Of a stretch of 64,000 nt of DNA, positions 53,764-62,442 are shown one piece after another. The notes beneath the pieces were generated by a model that was not told the DNA's origin, ran no database searches, and saw only the letters and a program-made list of their open reading frames with translations. Origin of the DNA: Arboricoccus pini (GTDB lineage Bacteria > Pseudomonadota > Alphaproteobacteria > Geminicoccales > Geminicoccaceae); assembly GCF_900187945.1 (NCBI RefSeq), contig NZ_FYEH01000007.1, positions 178,889-242,888 on the forward strand, in the 5' to 3' direction. The translations under genes were made by a program, and so were the position numbers. Positions within the stretch are counted from its first letter, which is position 1; every line of letters starts with the position of its first letter.

Positions 53764-55419
53764 ATGGCGAGGGCAGTAAGCAAGGCGAATGCGAAATCGA
53801 TCCGGTTTCGAACGCGCGTGGCTTTTCTATTGATCTTCTTGGCAACAGGCCTGCTGGGTGGCGCCGCTTCCTGGGCCATCTCTAGTCTTCACAGCGACAT
53901 TGACAGCATCGCCGTGGAGTACCTGCCAAGCGTTCACGCCGTGAACGAAATGCTCTTCGAGGCCGAGCGCGCGCGTGCTGCAGTCATGTCCGGCTTCCTT
54001 GCGGTCGACAGCTCGGGCATTCAGGAGGACGCTCGGAAATTCGAGACCGCCACCACCAATTTCGAGGTCGCCCAAAACGCGCATCGTGCGACGGCCAAGA
54101 CGGAGGCCGAGCTGGCGCTTAGTGACGAGATCGACCAGAAATGGTCCGCCTTGCATGCACAGCTCCAGGCGACCATGTCCGCCGCCGGCGGGCAACGCCA
54201 GGATGTCGGCGCGTCCTTGGAATCGCTGCAAGCCAGTTTCGATGCCTTGTCAGATGTGCTCGACGAGAACGGGGATCAGAGCTGGGACGAGGCCACGCAG
54301 ATGCTGGCGAAGGCGTTCTTGGTCTCGACGATGGGCTTGTGGTTGACCGGCGTGTTGACCTTGATCGTCGCTGCGAGTGTCGTCGCCATCGCCCTCTATT
54401 TCGGCCGATCGATCGTGAACGCGCTGACACGGCTGACCTTGGTGGTCACCAAGCTGGCCCACGGCGAGTGGGAGACCGAGGTGCCGCTGGTCGACCGGAC
54501 GGATGAACTGGGCGAGGTCGCCCGGGCGGTGGAGATCTTCAAGGCCGCGGGCATCAAGACGGACCGGCGTGCCAGCCACCTGAACGAGATCGTGATTAGC
54601 TTCGAGGCGGCGGCGACAGAAATCGTGCAGACGGTCGCCGAGGCGGCCAACCAGTTGCATGGCGCGGCGCGAATACTGGCCACCAGCAGCGACGATACCT
54701 CCAAGCGCGCCAGTCGCGTGGCGGCTGCCACGGAAGAGGCGACGACAAGCGTGCAGGTCGTCGCCAGCGCCGGCGGCCAGCTCTCGGCCTCGATCGGCGA
54801 GATCAGCCGACAGGTGAGCGAGGCGGCGCAGATCGCCTCGCGCGCCGTCGAGATCGTCGATGCCACCGACAGCAAGATCAGGCAGCTCTCCGAGGCATCG
54901 GCCAGGATCAGCGGCGTCGTCGGTCTGATCCAGTCGATCGCCGAGCAGACCAATCTTTTGGCGCTCAACGCGACGATCGAGGCCGCCAGGGCGGGTGAAG
55001 CCGGCAAGGGCTTCGCGGTCGTCGCGGCCGAGGTCAAGACGCTTGCCAATCAGACCGCCAAGGCCACCTCCGACATCAGCCAGCAGATCGCCCAGGTCCA
55101 GGATGCGACCGACCTCTCGATCGCCTCGATCAAGGATATCGGTCAGACGATCGAGCAGGTGAACGGTGTGACGACGACCATCGCCTCGGCGGTCGAGGAA
55201 CAGGACGCGGCCACCAGGGAGATTGCACGCAACATCGAGGCAACCGCCCGGGGGACCCGTGAGGTGGCTGGCAATATCGACAGCGTCACCGCCTCGGTCG
55301 CCAGCACCAGCACCACCTCGGGCGAAGTGCTGGGGGCGGCAGGCGAGTTGTCGCGGCAGGCCGAGCGGCTGCGTGAGACCGTGGCTGGTTTCCTGGCGCA
55401 GGTTCGTGCCGCCGCCTAG
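53764..55419 (+). CDS. Membrane methyl-accepting chemotaxis protein
   Basis: This 551-residue receptor has one N-terminal membrane helix ([22 protein letters not shown]), a periplasmic four-helix sensor of about 150 residues, a second membrane helix, a HAMP domain ([37 protein letters not shown]) and a signalling domain with the tip [25 protein letters not shown] lies 8 bases before the ATG chosen; an upstream in-frame ATG at 53725 is poorer. No C-terminal pentapeptide is visible. The ligand is unknown. Confidence 0.93.
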   Translation: MARAVSKANAKSIRFRTRVAFLLIFLATGLLGGAASWAISSLHSDIDSIAVEYLPSVHAVNEMLFEAERARAAVMSGFLAVDSSGIQEDARKFETATTNFEVAQNAHRATAKTEAELALSDEIDQKWSALHAQLQATMSAAGGQRQDVGASLESLQASFDALSDVLDENGDQSWDEATQMLAKAFLVSTMGLWLTGVLTLIVAASVVAIALYFGRSIVNALTRLTLVVTKLAHGEWETEVPLVDRTDELGEVARAVEIFKAAGIKTDRRASHLNEIVISFEAAATEIVQTVAEAANQLHGAARILATSSDDTSKRASRVAAATEEATTSVQVVASAGGQLSASIGEISRQVSEAAQIASRAVEIVDATDSKIRQLSEASARISGVVGLIQSIAEQTNLLALNATIEAARAGEAGKGFAVVAAEVKTLANQTAKATSDISQQIAQVQDATDLSIASIKDIGQTIEQVNGVTTTIASAVEEQDAATREIARNIEATARGTREVAGNIDSVTASVASTSTTSGEVLGAAGELSRQAERLRETVAGFLAQVRAAA

Positions 55420-55692
55420 GCCATGACCGGACGGGTCCTCCCATTTTGGCCTGCGGCGCAAGGGCGGGTGACGACGCGAGCGGCGAGGCGATTTGCCTCT
55501 CGCCGGTTCGCATGGGGGGATGCTGGCGGCATGAGCGATGCCTCGCGGCGCGCACTATCTGCTTTGCCCCGGCGGACTTGCCGGCATCGAGGTCTGCCAG
55601 GCTGAAATCGCGGGAGCAGGCTGCCCTTGGCCTCGGTGCGCGTAGTGCGGTTGGGGGGTGCGGTGATCGAGGATCTGGCCTAAGAGCCTGCT

Positions 55693-56334
55693 ATGATTCT
55701 TGAGGCCGTTCCCTTCTTTGACCATGCCTTTCGCCAGCAGCTCGAGACGCTTTGTCGCTGGCGGCGGGACGTGCGCCATTTTCGCGCCGATGCCGTGGAT
55801 CCGGCCTTGCTGGCCGATCTCCTGCGCCAAGCGTGCCTGGCACCGTCCGTAGGCAACAGCCAACCCTGGCGCTTCGTTCTGGTAGAGGCGCCATGGCGCC
55901 GGGCCGCCGTTCGCCGCAGCTTTCTTGAGGCGAATGCCGAGGCGGCGCAGAACTATGCCTCAGATCAGGCCCGACGCTATAAAGCCTTGAAGCTTTCCGG
56001 GCTCGACGAGGCGCCGGTGCATCTGGCCGTTTGTTGCGCCGATGATACGACCACCGGCCATGGCCTCGGCCGGCAGACCATGCCGGAGACGCTCCGTTAT
56101 TCCGTAGTGGCCGCGATTCACACGCTCTGGCTTGCGGCTCGCGCGCACGGGCTTGGCATGGGTTGGGTCTCCATCCTCGACCCGACGGCGGTGCTGGCTC
56201 TCTTGAGTGTGCCGCCCGACTGGTCGCTCGTCGGCTATTTCTGCCTGGGCTATCCGCGCGAGGAGACGATTGAGCCGGAGCTGGCGCGGGCCGGCTGGCA
56301 GGAACGCCGGCCCGTCACCGTCCTCAGGCGGTAG
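55693..56334 (+). CDS. bluB: 5,6-dimethylbenzimidazole synthase BluB
   Basis: This 213-residue flavin-destructase converts FMNH2 and oxygen to dimethylbenzimidazole, the lower ligand of vitamin B12. The nitroreductase-like fold is seen in WRRDVRHFRAD, LLRQACLAPSVGNSQPWRFVLV, YKALKLSGLDEAPVHLAVCCAD and GHGLGRQTMPETLRYSVVAAIHTLWLAARAHGLG, all typical of BluB. No cobalamin riboswitch is recognisable in the 273 bases upstream. Other B12 genes in the window are the PduO-type transferase and meaB. Confidence 0.94.
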   Translation: MILEAVPFFDHAFRQQLETLCRWRRDVRHFRADAVDPALLADLLRQACLAPSVGNSQPWRFVLVEAPWRRAAVRRSFLEANAEAAQNYASDQARRYKALKLSGLDEAPVHLAVCCADDTTTGHGLGRQTMPETLRYSVVAAIHTLWLAARAHGLGMGWVSILDPTAVLALLSVPPDWSLVGYFCLGYPREETIEPELARAGWQERRPVTVLRR

Positions 56335-57323
56335 TGGCGGGCGTGACCGCCGCAGCATTGTCCTCCCAAGCGCAAAGGCCACGACGCATGCCCGGCCTCG
56401 ATCCTGGCCGCCTTTGCGGCCGATTGGCCCCGGAGCGCCCCACGTCGCGGGGTTGAGGCGGCGCGGCCGCCATAGAGCCGATACAGGTCCTTAACTAAAA
56501 CATGAAAGGTCGTCGCCCTGCCAAGCCCGCACGCTGAAGCGCGGCCATCGCAGCCGGGCCATCGCCATGACGGCATTGCACCACCGGGGCCCATGCACCG
56601 AAGGTGTCGATCCAGATCAGCGTCCTCTTCGGGATGCCCCGCGTGAGGTGGCAAGAAGCATGTGCGAGGCGTCCAGGTCCTGCACAGCTATCTGTTACAA
56701 GAGGGTCAAGTCATGGCCGATCGGTGCCGTCAGCCAGGGTGGTCTGGGGCTATATGGCGATGGAGTAGGTGGCGCTCGGGACTGGGCGGGTACGCTGGGT
56801 GCCTGCTGCCGGCGGGTGACCGGCCGCCGCTGAGATCGACGCGCCCGGACCCTACAAGGCCCACCGGCCTTTCCAGTCGTCCGTGACTCGATCCGGATCA
56901 TGCCTAGGCCCCGGGCTGCCGCCTACGCCGAGAAGGGAATAGCGAGGTCCCTTGTCGTTGACTGGCGGATCGGCTGGACGGCCCCGCGGTTGCGCACCAG
57001 GACGGCTTCAACATCGCCTCGGCTGGGATACTGCGTGGCAGCGTGCGGATTCGGGGAAAGGACGGCCGATCGTACTGCTGGCCGACCACCATATGAGGGT
57101 GGGTGTTGCGAGATCGCGACCGTGATCTCTGCCGCTCAGAGCAGCCTTGTCCAGTTGCCGTCCGGAGCCGAGCGTCGCTCCGTCGATCAAACTGGAGGCG
57201 CCCGGGCGGGAATTGGCCCGGAGGCTGCGACAGATTGCTATAAGGTTATATATATTGGTGAACAGTATCGACTTTAAGCGGCCGTTTAGCTCAATCTCGT
57301 CGGCGGCGTAGTGGCGGATCATT
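56335..57323. other. 989 bases without an intact gene; possible relics
   Basis: No frame on either strand reads as an intact protein. Short protein-like pieces occur on the minus strand, such as LIWIDTFGAWAPVVQ (about 56620-56570) and VEAVLVRNRGAVQPIRQS (about 57015-56960), but they do not join into a family I can name. Near 57236-57290 the base composition changes to AT-rich (TATAAGGTTATATATATTGG), which may hold the folK promoter. The region might be decayed coding DNA like other gaps in the window. Confidence 0.4.
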
Positions 57324-57854
57324 ATGAGGACGGCACTGACCGTGGTTGAAAAGACGGCAAGACGGGCGATCGTGGCGCTGGGCGCCAGCCTTGGCGATCG
57401 GGCAGGGACGCTGAAGGTGGCCCTGGAGAGACTGGGACCTGCCCTGGGCGGCCCGGTGACGGCATCCTCGATCATCGAGACGCCGGCCCAGACATTGCCG
57501 GACGACCCGGCAAGCGATTATCCGCCCTATCTGAACGCTGTGGCGATCGTCGAGACCGAGCTCGAGCCCGTGATGATCCTGGAGCGCCTGCAGGCGATCG
57601 AGGCGGAGCTCGGGCGGGACCGCCGCAAGGAAGGTGGCCGCTGGCGTCCCCGGCCGATCGATCTCGATCTCGTGGCGGTCGATGATCTGACGCATGCGGA
57701 TGATTTCCTGACCCTGCCCCATCCGCGAGTGGCCGAGCGCGACTTCGTGCTGCGTCCGCTGGTCGAGCTCTGGCCTGCGTGGCGTCATCCTTTGCTGGGT
57801 CGAAGCGCGGCGGAGTTGCTGGCCGCACTGCCGCACGAGGTCGCGCGATGTTGA
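57324..57854 (+). CDS. folK: 2-amino-4-hydroxy-6-hydroxymethyldihydropteridine pyrophosphokinase
   Basis: This 176-residue folate enzyme (HPPK) transfers pyrophosphate from ATP to 6-hydroxymethyl-dihydropterin. It has ALGASLGDRAGTLKVALE, YPPYLNAVAIVET and the signature RWRPRPIDLDLVAVDD with the two metal-binding aspartates, followed by LTLPHPRVAERDFVLRPLVEL. It overlaps the GNAT gene by 7 bases. A DHPS-like gene lies 1 kb downstream on the other strand rather than in the usual folP-folK tandem. Confidence 0.93.
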   Translation: MRTALTVVEKTARRAIVALGASLGDRAGTLKVALERLGPALGGPVTASSIIETPAQTLPDDPASDYPPYLNAVAIVETELEPVMILERLQAIEAELGRDRRKEGGRWRPRPIDLDLVAVDDLTHADDFLTLPHPRVAERDFVLRPLVELWPAWRHPLLGRSAAELLAALPHEVARC

Positions 57855-58339
57855 TCCGTCCCACCAGGCGCGAGGATCGGCTCACGGTGTTGGCCTTGAT
57901 CGAGCTGGCGTTCAACGGTGCCGACGAGGCACGCGTCGTAGCGCAGCTTTATCGCAGCGACGAGCAGGAGATCGAGTTCGTGGCCGAGATCGAGGGGGAG
58001 ATCGTCGGCCATCTGATGATGACGAGCCTTACCGTCGAGGGCATCCATGCCCTGGCCGTGGGCCCGCTCTGTGTTCATCCCTTCGCCCGCAATCAGGGCA
58101 TTGGCTCGGCTCTGCTGCAGCGTGGCCTGGATACGGCCCGCGGCCGGGGCTGTGAGGCCGTCTTCGTCGTCGGCGAGCCTAGCTTTTATCGTCGCTTTGG
58201 CTTCACCAGGACGACGAGTGCCAGTCTTGCCGGCCTCTATCAGGGATGTCTCCTGCAGGTATTGGAATTGAAGCCCGGGCGACTTGGCAGGGCCGGTCCC
58301 GAGCTTCGCTTCGCCGACGCCTTCGCTCAGTTTGGCTAG
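57848..58339 (+). CDS. GNAT-family N-acetyltransferase
   Basis: This 163-residue acetyltransferase has the acetyl-CoA loop VHPFARNQGIGSALLQRGLD near residues 77-96, followed by EAVFVVGEPSFYRRFGF, a pattern of the YhbS-like subgroup. The substrate is unknown. Its ATG lies inside the last codons of folK, indicating translational coupling. Confidence 0.88.
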   Translation: MLIRPTRREDRLTVLALIELAFNGADEARVVAQLYRSDEQEIEFVAEIEGEIVGHLMMTSLTVEGIHALAVGPLCVHPFARNQGIGSALLQRGLDTARGRGCEAVFVVGEPSFYRRFGFTRTTSASLAGLYQGCLLQVLELKPGRLGRAGPELRFADAFAQFG

Positions 58340-58347
58340 CCCGCGAC

Positions 58348-58842
58348 TCAGCTATCGAGGATGCGGTTGCGCATCAGATAATCGATGCCATGGCGCCAGG
58401 ATTCATCCGTGTCCCCGCGTATATCGACGCTACCGCGTTTGACCAACCTGCCGCTATCGACCTCGCGGATCTGCAAATTGATGTTCAAGATGAGCCGCGA
58501 GACCTTCTGAACCCAACCCATCCCCGCCTCGCTGGCGCCGAGTTTGCGCGCTAGGTCGAGTTCGCACCCATTGCAGCCGCGCAGTCCCATCTGCTGCTCG
58601 CGCGGCACGCTGCTCGTATCGACCAGGCGATAGCCGCCGGCAGCAAGAGCTGCCCGCGCCCTGTCCGTCACCATGGCAAGGCGGGCTTCCTGCGCATCGG
58701 AGTCTGGATTGAGGCTCGTATCAACGAGGATGAAGTTGAAAAGGGCGAGGGAGGGACCATCCTCCGCCACCGCCACCGCCGCGCCGCCTTTGGCCAGCAA
58801 CAGGCCGGCCGTGCCGGCGGCGAACATGCGCCTGGTTATCAT
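58348..58842 (-). CDS. Tat-exported DUF3280/DUF2380-like protein
   Basis: This 164-residue protein has a twin-arginine-like signal (TRRMFAAGTAGLLLAKGGAAVA) followed by LALFNFILVDTSLNPDSDAQEARLAMVTD, CNGCELDLARKLGASEAGMGWVQKVS and INLQIREVDSGRLV, the pattern of the DUF2380/DUF3280 family, which often occurs in methylotroph or periplasmic redox clusters. The ATG at 58842 has GGGAGAA just upstream; an in-frame ATG five codons earlier is the alternative. Two cysteines (C-x2-C) may bind a metal or form a disulfide. It lies just upstream of the DHPS-like stop, so both could share a transcript. Confidence 0.75.
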   Translation of the reverse strand: MITRRMFAAGTAGLLLAKGGAAVAVAEDGPSLALFNFILVDTSLNPDSDAQEARLAMVTDRARAALAAGGYRLVDTSSVPREQQMGLRGCNGCELDLARKLGASEAGMGWVQKVSRLILNINLQIREVDSGRLVKRGSVDIRGDTDESWRHGIDYLMRNRILDS

Positions 58843-58876
58843 CGTCTTTTCTCCCATTCTGCTGCCTGCATCGCGC

Positions 58877-59740
58877 CTAGCCCCAGGAAGTGCCGCCCTC
58901 GATTGCGGGCAATAGTCCCATCTTGCGCGCCGCGATGACGAAATCGCGCGCCATCGCCACGTTATGCGTCCGGATCAGCGAGGCGCCCCGCATCGCGGCC
59001 ACCAGTGCCGTCAATTGCGAGATCGGATCGCGCTCACTCAGTCGGATCGGCATGAAACCCTTGCGCGAGGTCGCGATCATCACCTTGAAGGGGGCCACCA
59101 GTTCGACGAAGCGCTCGAAGCCCGCCAGTACGCGCCAGGTGTCCTCTGGATCATGGCTGATGAAGGAGCTGGCTGCGGGGTCGACGACAATCCGCTCGGG
59201 CGCGACGCCGGCTTTGATCGCCACCTCCGCCTGTCTTAGGAGAAAAGCCGCGATCTCCGCCACAACATCGTCGTAGCGACGATCGGCCGCTGTCACGTGC
59301 GGCAAGGGTCCATCCTTGGCGTGCATGAGGATCAGCCCCGCATCATGCGCCGCGACGACGCGGGCAAGCTCAGGATCGGCGCGCAAGGCCGAGACATCGT
59401 TGATGATCCTGGCGCCGAGTTCGAGGGAGCGCGCCGCCGTTCGCGCGTGGTAGGTGTCGATAGAGAGTACGGTCTCAGGCGCCAAGGTCCGGACCACGGC
59501 CTCGATCCGGCCGATCTCTTCCTCCGCCTCGAGGACTGGCCGCCCCGGTGCCGTCGATTCGCCGCCGATATCGATCGCCGCGGCACCCTCCTGCATCAGT
59601 TGCCGGCCTTGCGCGATCGCCGCCTCGGCACCCAGGAAAGCGCCGCCGTCGCTGAACGAATTGGGCGTGACGTTGAGCACACCGAACAGCCAGGGAGCGG
59701 GAACGCCGAACAAGCGTGTGAATGGATCTTCTTCTGCCAC
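58877..59740 (-). CDS. Dihydropteroate synthase-like protein, divergent active site
   Basis: This 287-residue TIM-barrel protein starts GVLNVTPNSFSDGG and has DIGGESTAPGR, LSIDTYHARTA, ATSRKGFM and SLIRTHNV, so it is a folP relative. However, the highly conserved D-P-G-x-G-F-G-K loop is DPAASSFI, and the arginine of ESTRPG, which helps bind the pterin pyrophosphate, is alanine. It could be the organism's FolP or a paralogue acting on another pterin, such as those in tetrahydromethanopterin-type cofactor pathways. It is divergent from an amino-acid-kinase family gene, 88 bases away. Confidence 0.75.
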   Translation of the reverse strand: MAEEDPFTRLFGVPAPWLFGVLNVTPNSFSDGGAFLGAEAAIAQGRQLMQEGAAAIDIGGESTAPGRPVLEAEEEIGRIEAVVRTLAPETVLSIDTYHARTAARSLELGARIINDVSALRADPELARVVAAHDAGLILMHAKDGPLPHVTAADRRYDDVVAEIAAFLLRQAEVAIKAGVAPERIVVDPAASSFISHDPEDTWRVLAGFERFVELVAPFKVMIATSRKGFMPIRLSERDPISQLTALVAAMRGASLIRTHNVAMARDFVIAARKMGLLPAIEGGTSWG

Positions 59741-59828
59741 TTGGCCTGTCTACCTCGTCGGGGCTAGAGCTGCGCAGGCGGTGCCGCCTTGCCCGTTTGC
59801 ACCGCGCCATCTTTTCTCGGGGGCGCGC

Positions 59829-60419
59829 ATGTGGATCGTCAAGCTGGGCGGCAGCCTCGCCGGCCAGGCCCATCTCCGGCCCTGGCTGGATCAATTGGCC
59901 AGACGCGCCGCGCGACCTTGTCTGATCGTCCCGGGTGGCGGTCCCTTCGCCGACGCTGTCCGCGCGGCCGAACTCATCATCGGCTACGATACCTTGGCGG
60001 CGCATCGCATGGCGATCCTTGCCATGCAGCAGATGGCCATGGCCTTCCTCAGCCTCCAGCCGGCGCTGGCGGCGCTCGAGACCATGGCCGAGATACAGGC
60101 GCTGGCCGGGAGCGGCGTCTGGCTGCCCTGGAACCTGGCCGGCCGCGATCCTTCGATCCGTCCCTCCTGGGACGTCACCTCCGACAGTCTGGCGCTCTGG
60201 CTGGCCCACCGCCTGGGCGCCCCCAACCTCGTCCTCGTCAAGTCGGCGGCCTTGCCCGAGGGCCAGGCGGACGTGGGATCGCTTATTGATGCCGGCATCC
60301 TCGATACGGCCTTTGCGGGGCTCGCCGCCACCTATCAGGGCCATATCGATCTGCTGCATGCCGACTGGCGCGGCTCCCTGGTCGAGCCGCTGCCCTCCGC
60401 GTGTCGCGTGCGGGCCTGA
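59829..60419 (+). CDS. Amino-acid/carbamate kinase-family protein
   Basis: This 196-residue protein has the glycine-rich ATP site MWIVKLGGSLAGQ, IVPGGGPFADAVR, an SDSLALWLAHRLG segment (the aspartate-serine substrate part) and VLVKSAALPEGQ. It is short for a glutamate 5-kinase or aspartokinase core and resembles small kinases of the MfnE type and those found in methylotroph cofactor clusters. The ATG was chosen because it opens the conserved kinase motif. It shares its upstream region with the divergent DHPS-like gene, suggesting a common pathway. Confidence 0.7.
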   Translation: MWIVKLGGSLAGQAHLRPWLDQLARRAARPCLIVPGGGPFADAVRAAELIIGYDTLAAHRMAILAMQQMAMAFLSLQPALAALETMAEIQALAGSGVWLPWNLAGRDPSIRPSWDVTSDSLALWLAHRLGAPNLVLVKSAALPEGQADVGSLIDAGILDTAFAGLAATYQGHIDLLHADWRGSLVEPLPSACRVRA

Positions 60420-60424
60420 GCGCC

Positions 60425-60949
60425 TCACGCCTCATCGTCCGACAAGGCCAGCCGCGCCGTGCCATAGTCAAACCCCGCCCGCATCAGCCTAGCCAGGTCG
60501 CGCGCATGCCAGGCGGCCCGTTCCGCTTCTGGGCGATACGGGCCAAGCCGCTTGCGCCGCGCCAGCACGCGGGCACTGCTCAAGGCCGGGTCCTCATCCT
60601 CCGCGGCCAGCGACGCCAGGCCCGACTCGATCTCCGCCCGGCCGAGCCCCCGCTGCCGCAAGGCCAGGGCGATATGGCCGGGCGATCGTCCCCGCCTGGC
60701 CAGGCTACGCGCTCGGGCGGCGGCATAGGCCGCATCATCCAATAGCCCCAGCTCCGTCAGTCGCGCCAGTACCCGCTCCGCCCGCTGGTCCAGCAGGTCC
60801 CGGTCGAGCTCAAAGCCCTCCAGCCGCGAGCGCTTCTCCGCGCGCCGGCGCAAGATCGCCAGGAGGTGCGCCCGGCTGGCGGCATAGCGGCCGAGATAGC
60901 GGACGGCATGCGCCTGCAAGGTCTCTTCCGATGGCGCCCCCTTGCTCAT
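60425..60949 (-). CDS. recX: Regulatory protein RecX
   Basis: This 174-residue helical protein modulates RecA filament activity. It has the RecX three-helix repeats: AVRYLGRYAASRAHLLAILRRR, LTELGLLDDAAYAAARARSLARRGRSPGHIALALRQRGL and the C-terminal RLMRAGFDYGTARLAL. The start is at MSKGAPSEE. recA is not in the window. It follows meaB by 40 bases on the same strand. Confidence 0.9.
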   Translation of the reverse strand: MSKGAPSEETLQAHAVRYLGRYAASRAHLLAILRRRAEKRSRLEGFELDRDLLDQRAERVLARLTELGLLDDAAYAAARARSLARRGRSPGHIALALRQRGLGRAEIESGLASLAAEDEDPALSSARVLARRKRLGPYRPEAERAAWHARDLARLMRAGFDYGTARLALSDDEA

Positions 60950-60989
60950 GCGGCATCCCCCCATACGGTGGTCGCGTGGCAGGCGGTCG

Positions 60990-61979
60990 TCATGCCCCAA
61001 ACCACGCATTCAGCCGCTCCAGGACCGAGAGGACGGCCATGCCGGGCTCGATTTGTCCAGCGGCGACGGCATCCCCAGTCTCGGCTATCCGTGCCGCCAT
61101 CCCGGGTAGGCCCAGCACGAGGTCGCGCAGCCGCTGATCGAGAAGCGTCTCGAACCAGAGTCGGTTCTGCACCCGTCGGCGATCGGCGAAGGCACCCGTT
61201 TCCTGCATCACCTGCCTGTGGCGCTCGAGCATCGCCCAGAGTGCTGCCAGGCCCGCGCCCTCCAGGGCGCTGACTTCCATGACCGGGGGCCGCCAACTCG
61301 CGACCCTTGGGGCCAAAATCGCGAGCGCGTCCTCGTAATGACGTGCTGCCTGTGCTGCCTTCAACCGCGCTTCGCCGTCGGCCTTGGTCACGGCGATCAC
61401 GTCGGCGAGCTCGACGATGCCCTTCTTGATGCCCTGCAACGCGTCGCCGGCACCGGGCAGCACCAGGAAGAGAAACAGATCGACCATCCGCGCGACGATC
61501 GTCTCCGACTGGCCCACGCCCACCGTCTCTACCATCACCACGTCGTGGCCGGCGGCCTCGCAGAGCAGCAGGGCTTCTCGCGTCATCCGGCCGACACCCC
61601 CAAGCGTGCCCGACGTCGGCGAAGGCCGCACGAAGGCGCCCGACGCCCCCGACAACCGCGTCATCCTGGTCTTGTCGCCCAGGATCGAGCCGCCGGTCCG
61701 CTCACTTGTCGGATCGAGGGCCAACACGGCCACCTTCAGGCCCCGCTCGACCAGCATCATGCCCAAAGCCTCGATCAGGCTGCTTTTGCCAACCCCTGGC
61801 ACACCCGTGACGCCGATGCGAAAGGCCCCGCCCGTTCGCGCCATCGAGGCCGCCAGCACCGCCTGGCCCAACGCCGCCCGGTCCGGCCGCTGGCTCTCGA
61901 GCGCGGTGATCGCGCGTGCCAGTGCCGCGCGCTCGCCGGCCGCCACGCCCTTGGCAAGCTCCGCGGCCGTCTCAGCCAT
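60990..61979 (-). CDS. meaB: Methylmalonyl-CoA mutase-associated GTPase MeaB
   Basis: This 329-residue G3E-type GTPase gates and protects the B12-dependent methylmalonyl-CoA mutase. It has GVTGVPGVGKSSL near residues 56-68, ALDPTSERTGGSILGDKTRM, ETVGVGQSE and VTKADG (NKxD-like site). The start is at MAETAAEL. The mutase genes themselves are outside the window. This gene and the PduO adenosyltransferase and bluB point to active adenosylcobalamin use. Confidence 0.94.
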   Translation of the reverse strand: MAETAAELAKGVAAGERAALARAITALESQRPDRAALGQAVLAASMARTGGAFRIGVTGVPGVGKSSLIEALGMMLVERGLKVAVLALDPTSERTGGSILGDKTRMTRLSGASGAFVRPSPTSGTLGGVGRMTREALLLCEAAGHDVVMVETVGVGQSETIVARMVDLFLFLVLPGAGDALQGIKKGIVELADVIAVTKADGEARLKAAQAARHYEDALAILAPRVASWRPPVMEVSALEGAGLAALWAMLERHRQVMQETGAFADRRRVQNRLWFETLLDQRLRDLVLGLPGMAARIAETGDAVAAGQIEPGMAVLSVLERLNAWFGA

Positions 61980-61999
61980 GCGGGGCGCCGGCTGCCCCC

Positions 62000-62308
62000 C
62001 TAGCGCTTCGTCTTCGCATCCTCGCCCATCAATTGCTTGTAGATCCGGTCGACGTCCTTCGCATCCTGGGCCGACTGGTCGACATCCTGGCATCCGGCCG
62101 AGCTTAGCCGGTCCTCGACCTCGCTGCGCGTCGGCTGGATCTGCCGACCGCCCTGGATCGGGCCGCCACCCTCGGCGGGTCCGCCGACGCCGCGCGCGCA
62201 ATCCTGGCTCTGCGCGTCTGGCGTCTTTGGCTGCTTTTGCGCCAAGGCCGGCGCCAGAGGCGCGGCCAGAAAGGCGGCGAGGCAAAAGACGGTGCAAAGA
62301 CGTTTCAA
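62000..62308 (-). CDS. Small secreted protein of unknown function
   Basis: This 102-residue protein has a clear Sec signal peptide (basic KR, long hydrophobic core, ALA cleavage near residue 23) and a short polar mature part with two cysteines (QDCARG and AGCQDV), a Gly/Gln-rich linker and a basic tail. I do not recognise a family. It lies 20 bases upstream of meaB on the same strand and may be co-transcribed. Confidence 0.6.
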   Translation of the reverse strand: MKRLCTVFCLAAFLAAPLAPALAQKQPKTPDAQSQDCARGVGGPAEGGGPIQGGRQIQPTRSEVEDRLSSAGCQDVDQSAQDAKDVDRIYKQLMGEDAKTKR

Positions 62309-62442
62309 GATTCAGGTCCCGTTTAGCTGAAGGCGGCCAGAAAAACGCCCGGCGTCCCTTCCCGTGGACTTGAAGATAACGCCAAAACCATCTTCTCAGG
62401 AACTCCATCCGGCGATTTCATTGCCCTTGAGGGAAACGCTCC

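Noticed and set aside
55540..55650. Short cysteine-bearing reading YLLCPGG with AGCPWPRCA near bluB.
   Set aside because: Too short, no start or ribosome site, and no recognisable family.
55420..55692. Possible cobalamin riboswitch upstream of bluB.
   Set aside because: I did not find the conserved B12-box or the usual core; a covariance search would be needed.
56900..57130. Alpha/beta-hydrolase C-terminal relic on the minus strand (MVVGQQYDRPSFPRIR).
   Set aside because: The alternative frame in the same bases reads equally protein-like, so the identity is not supported.
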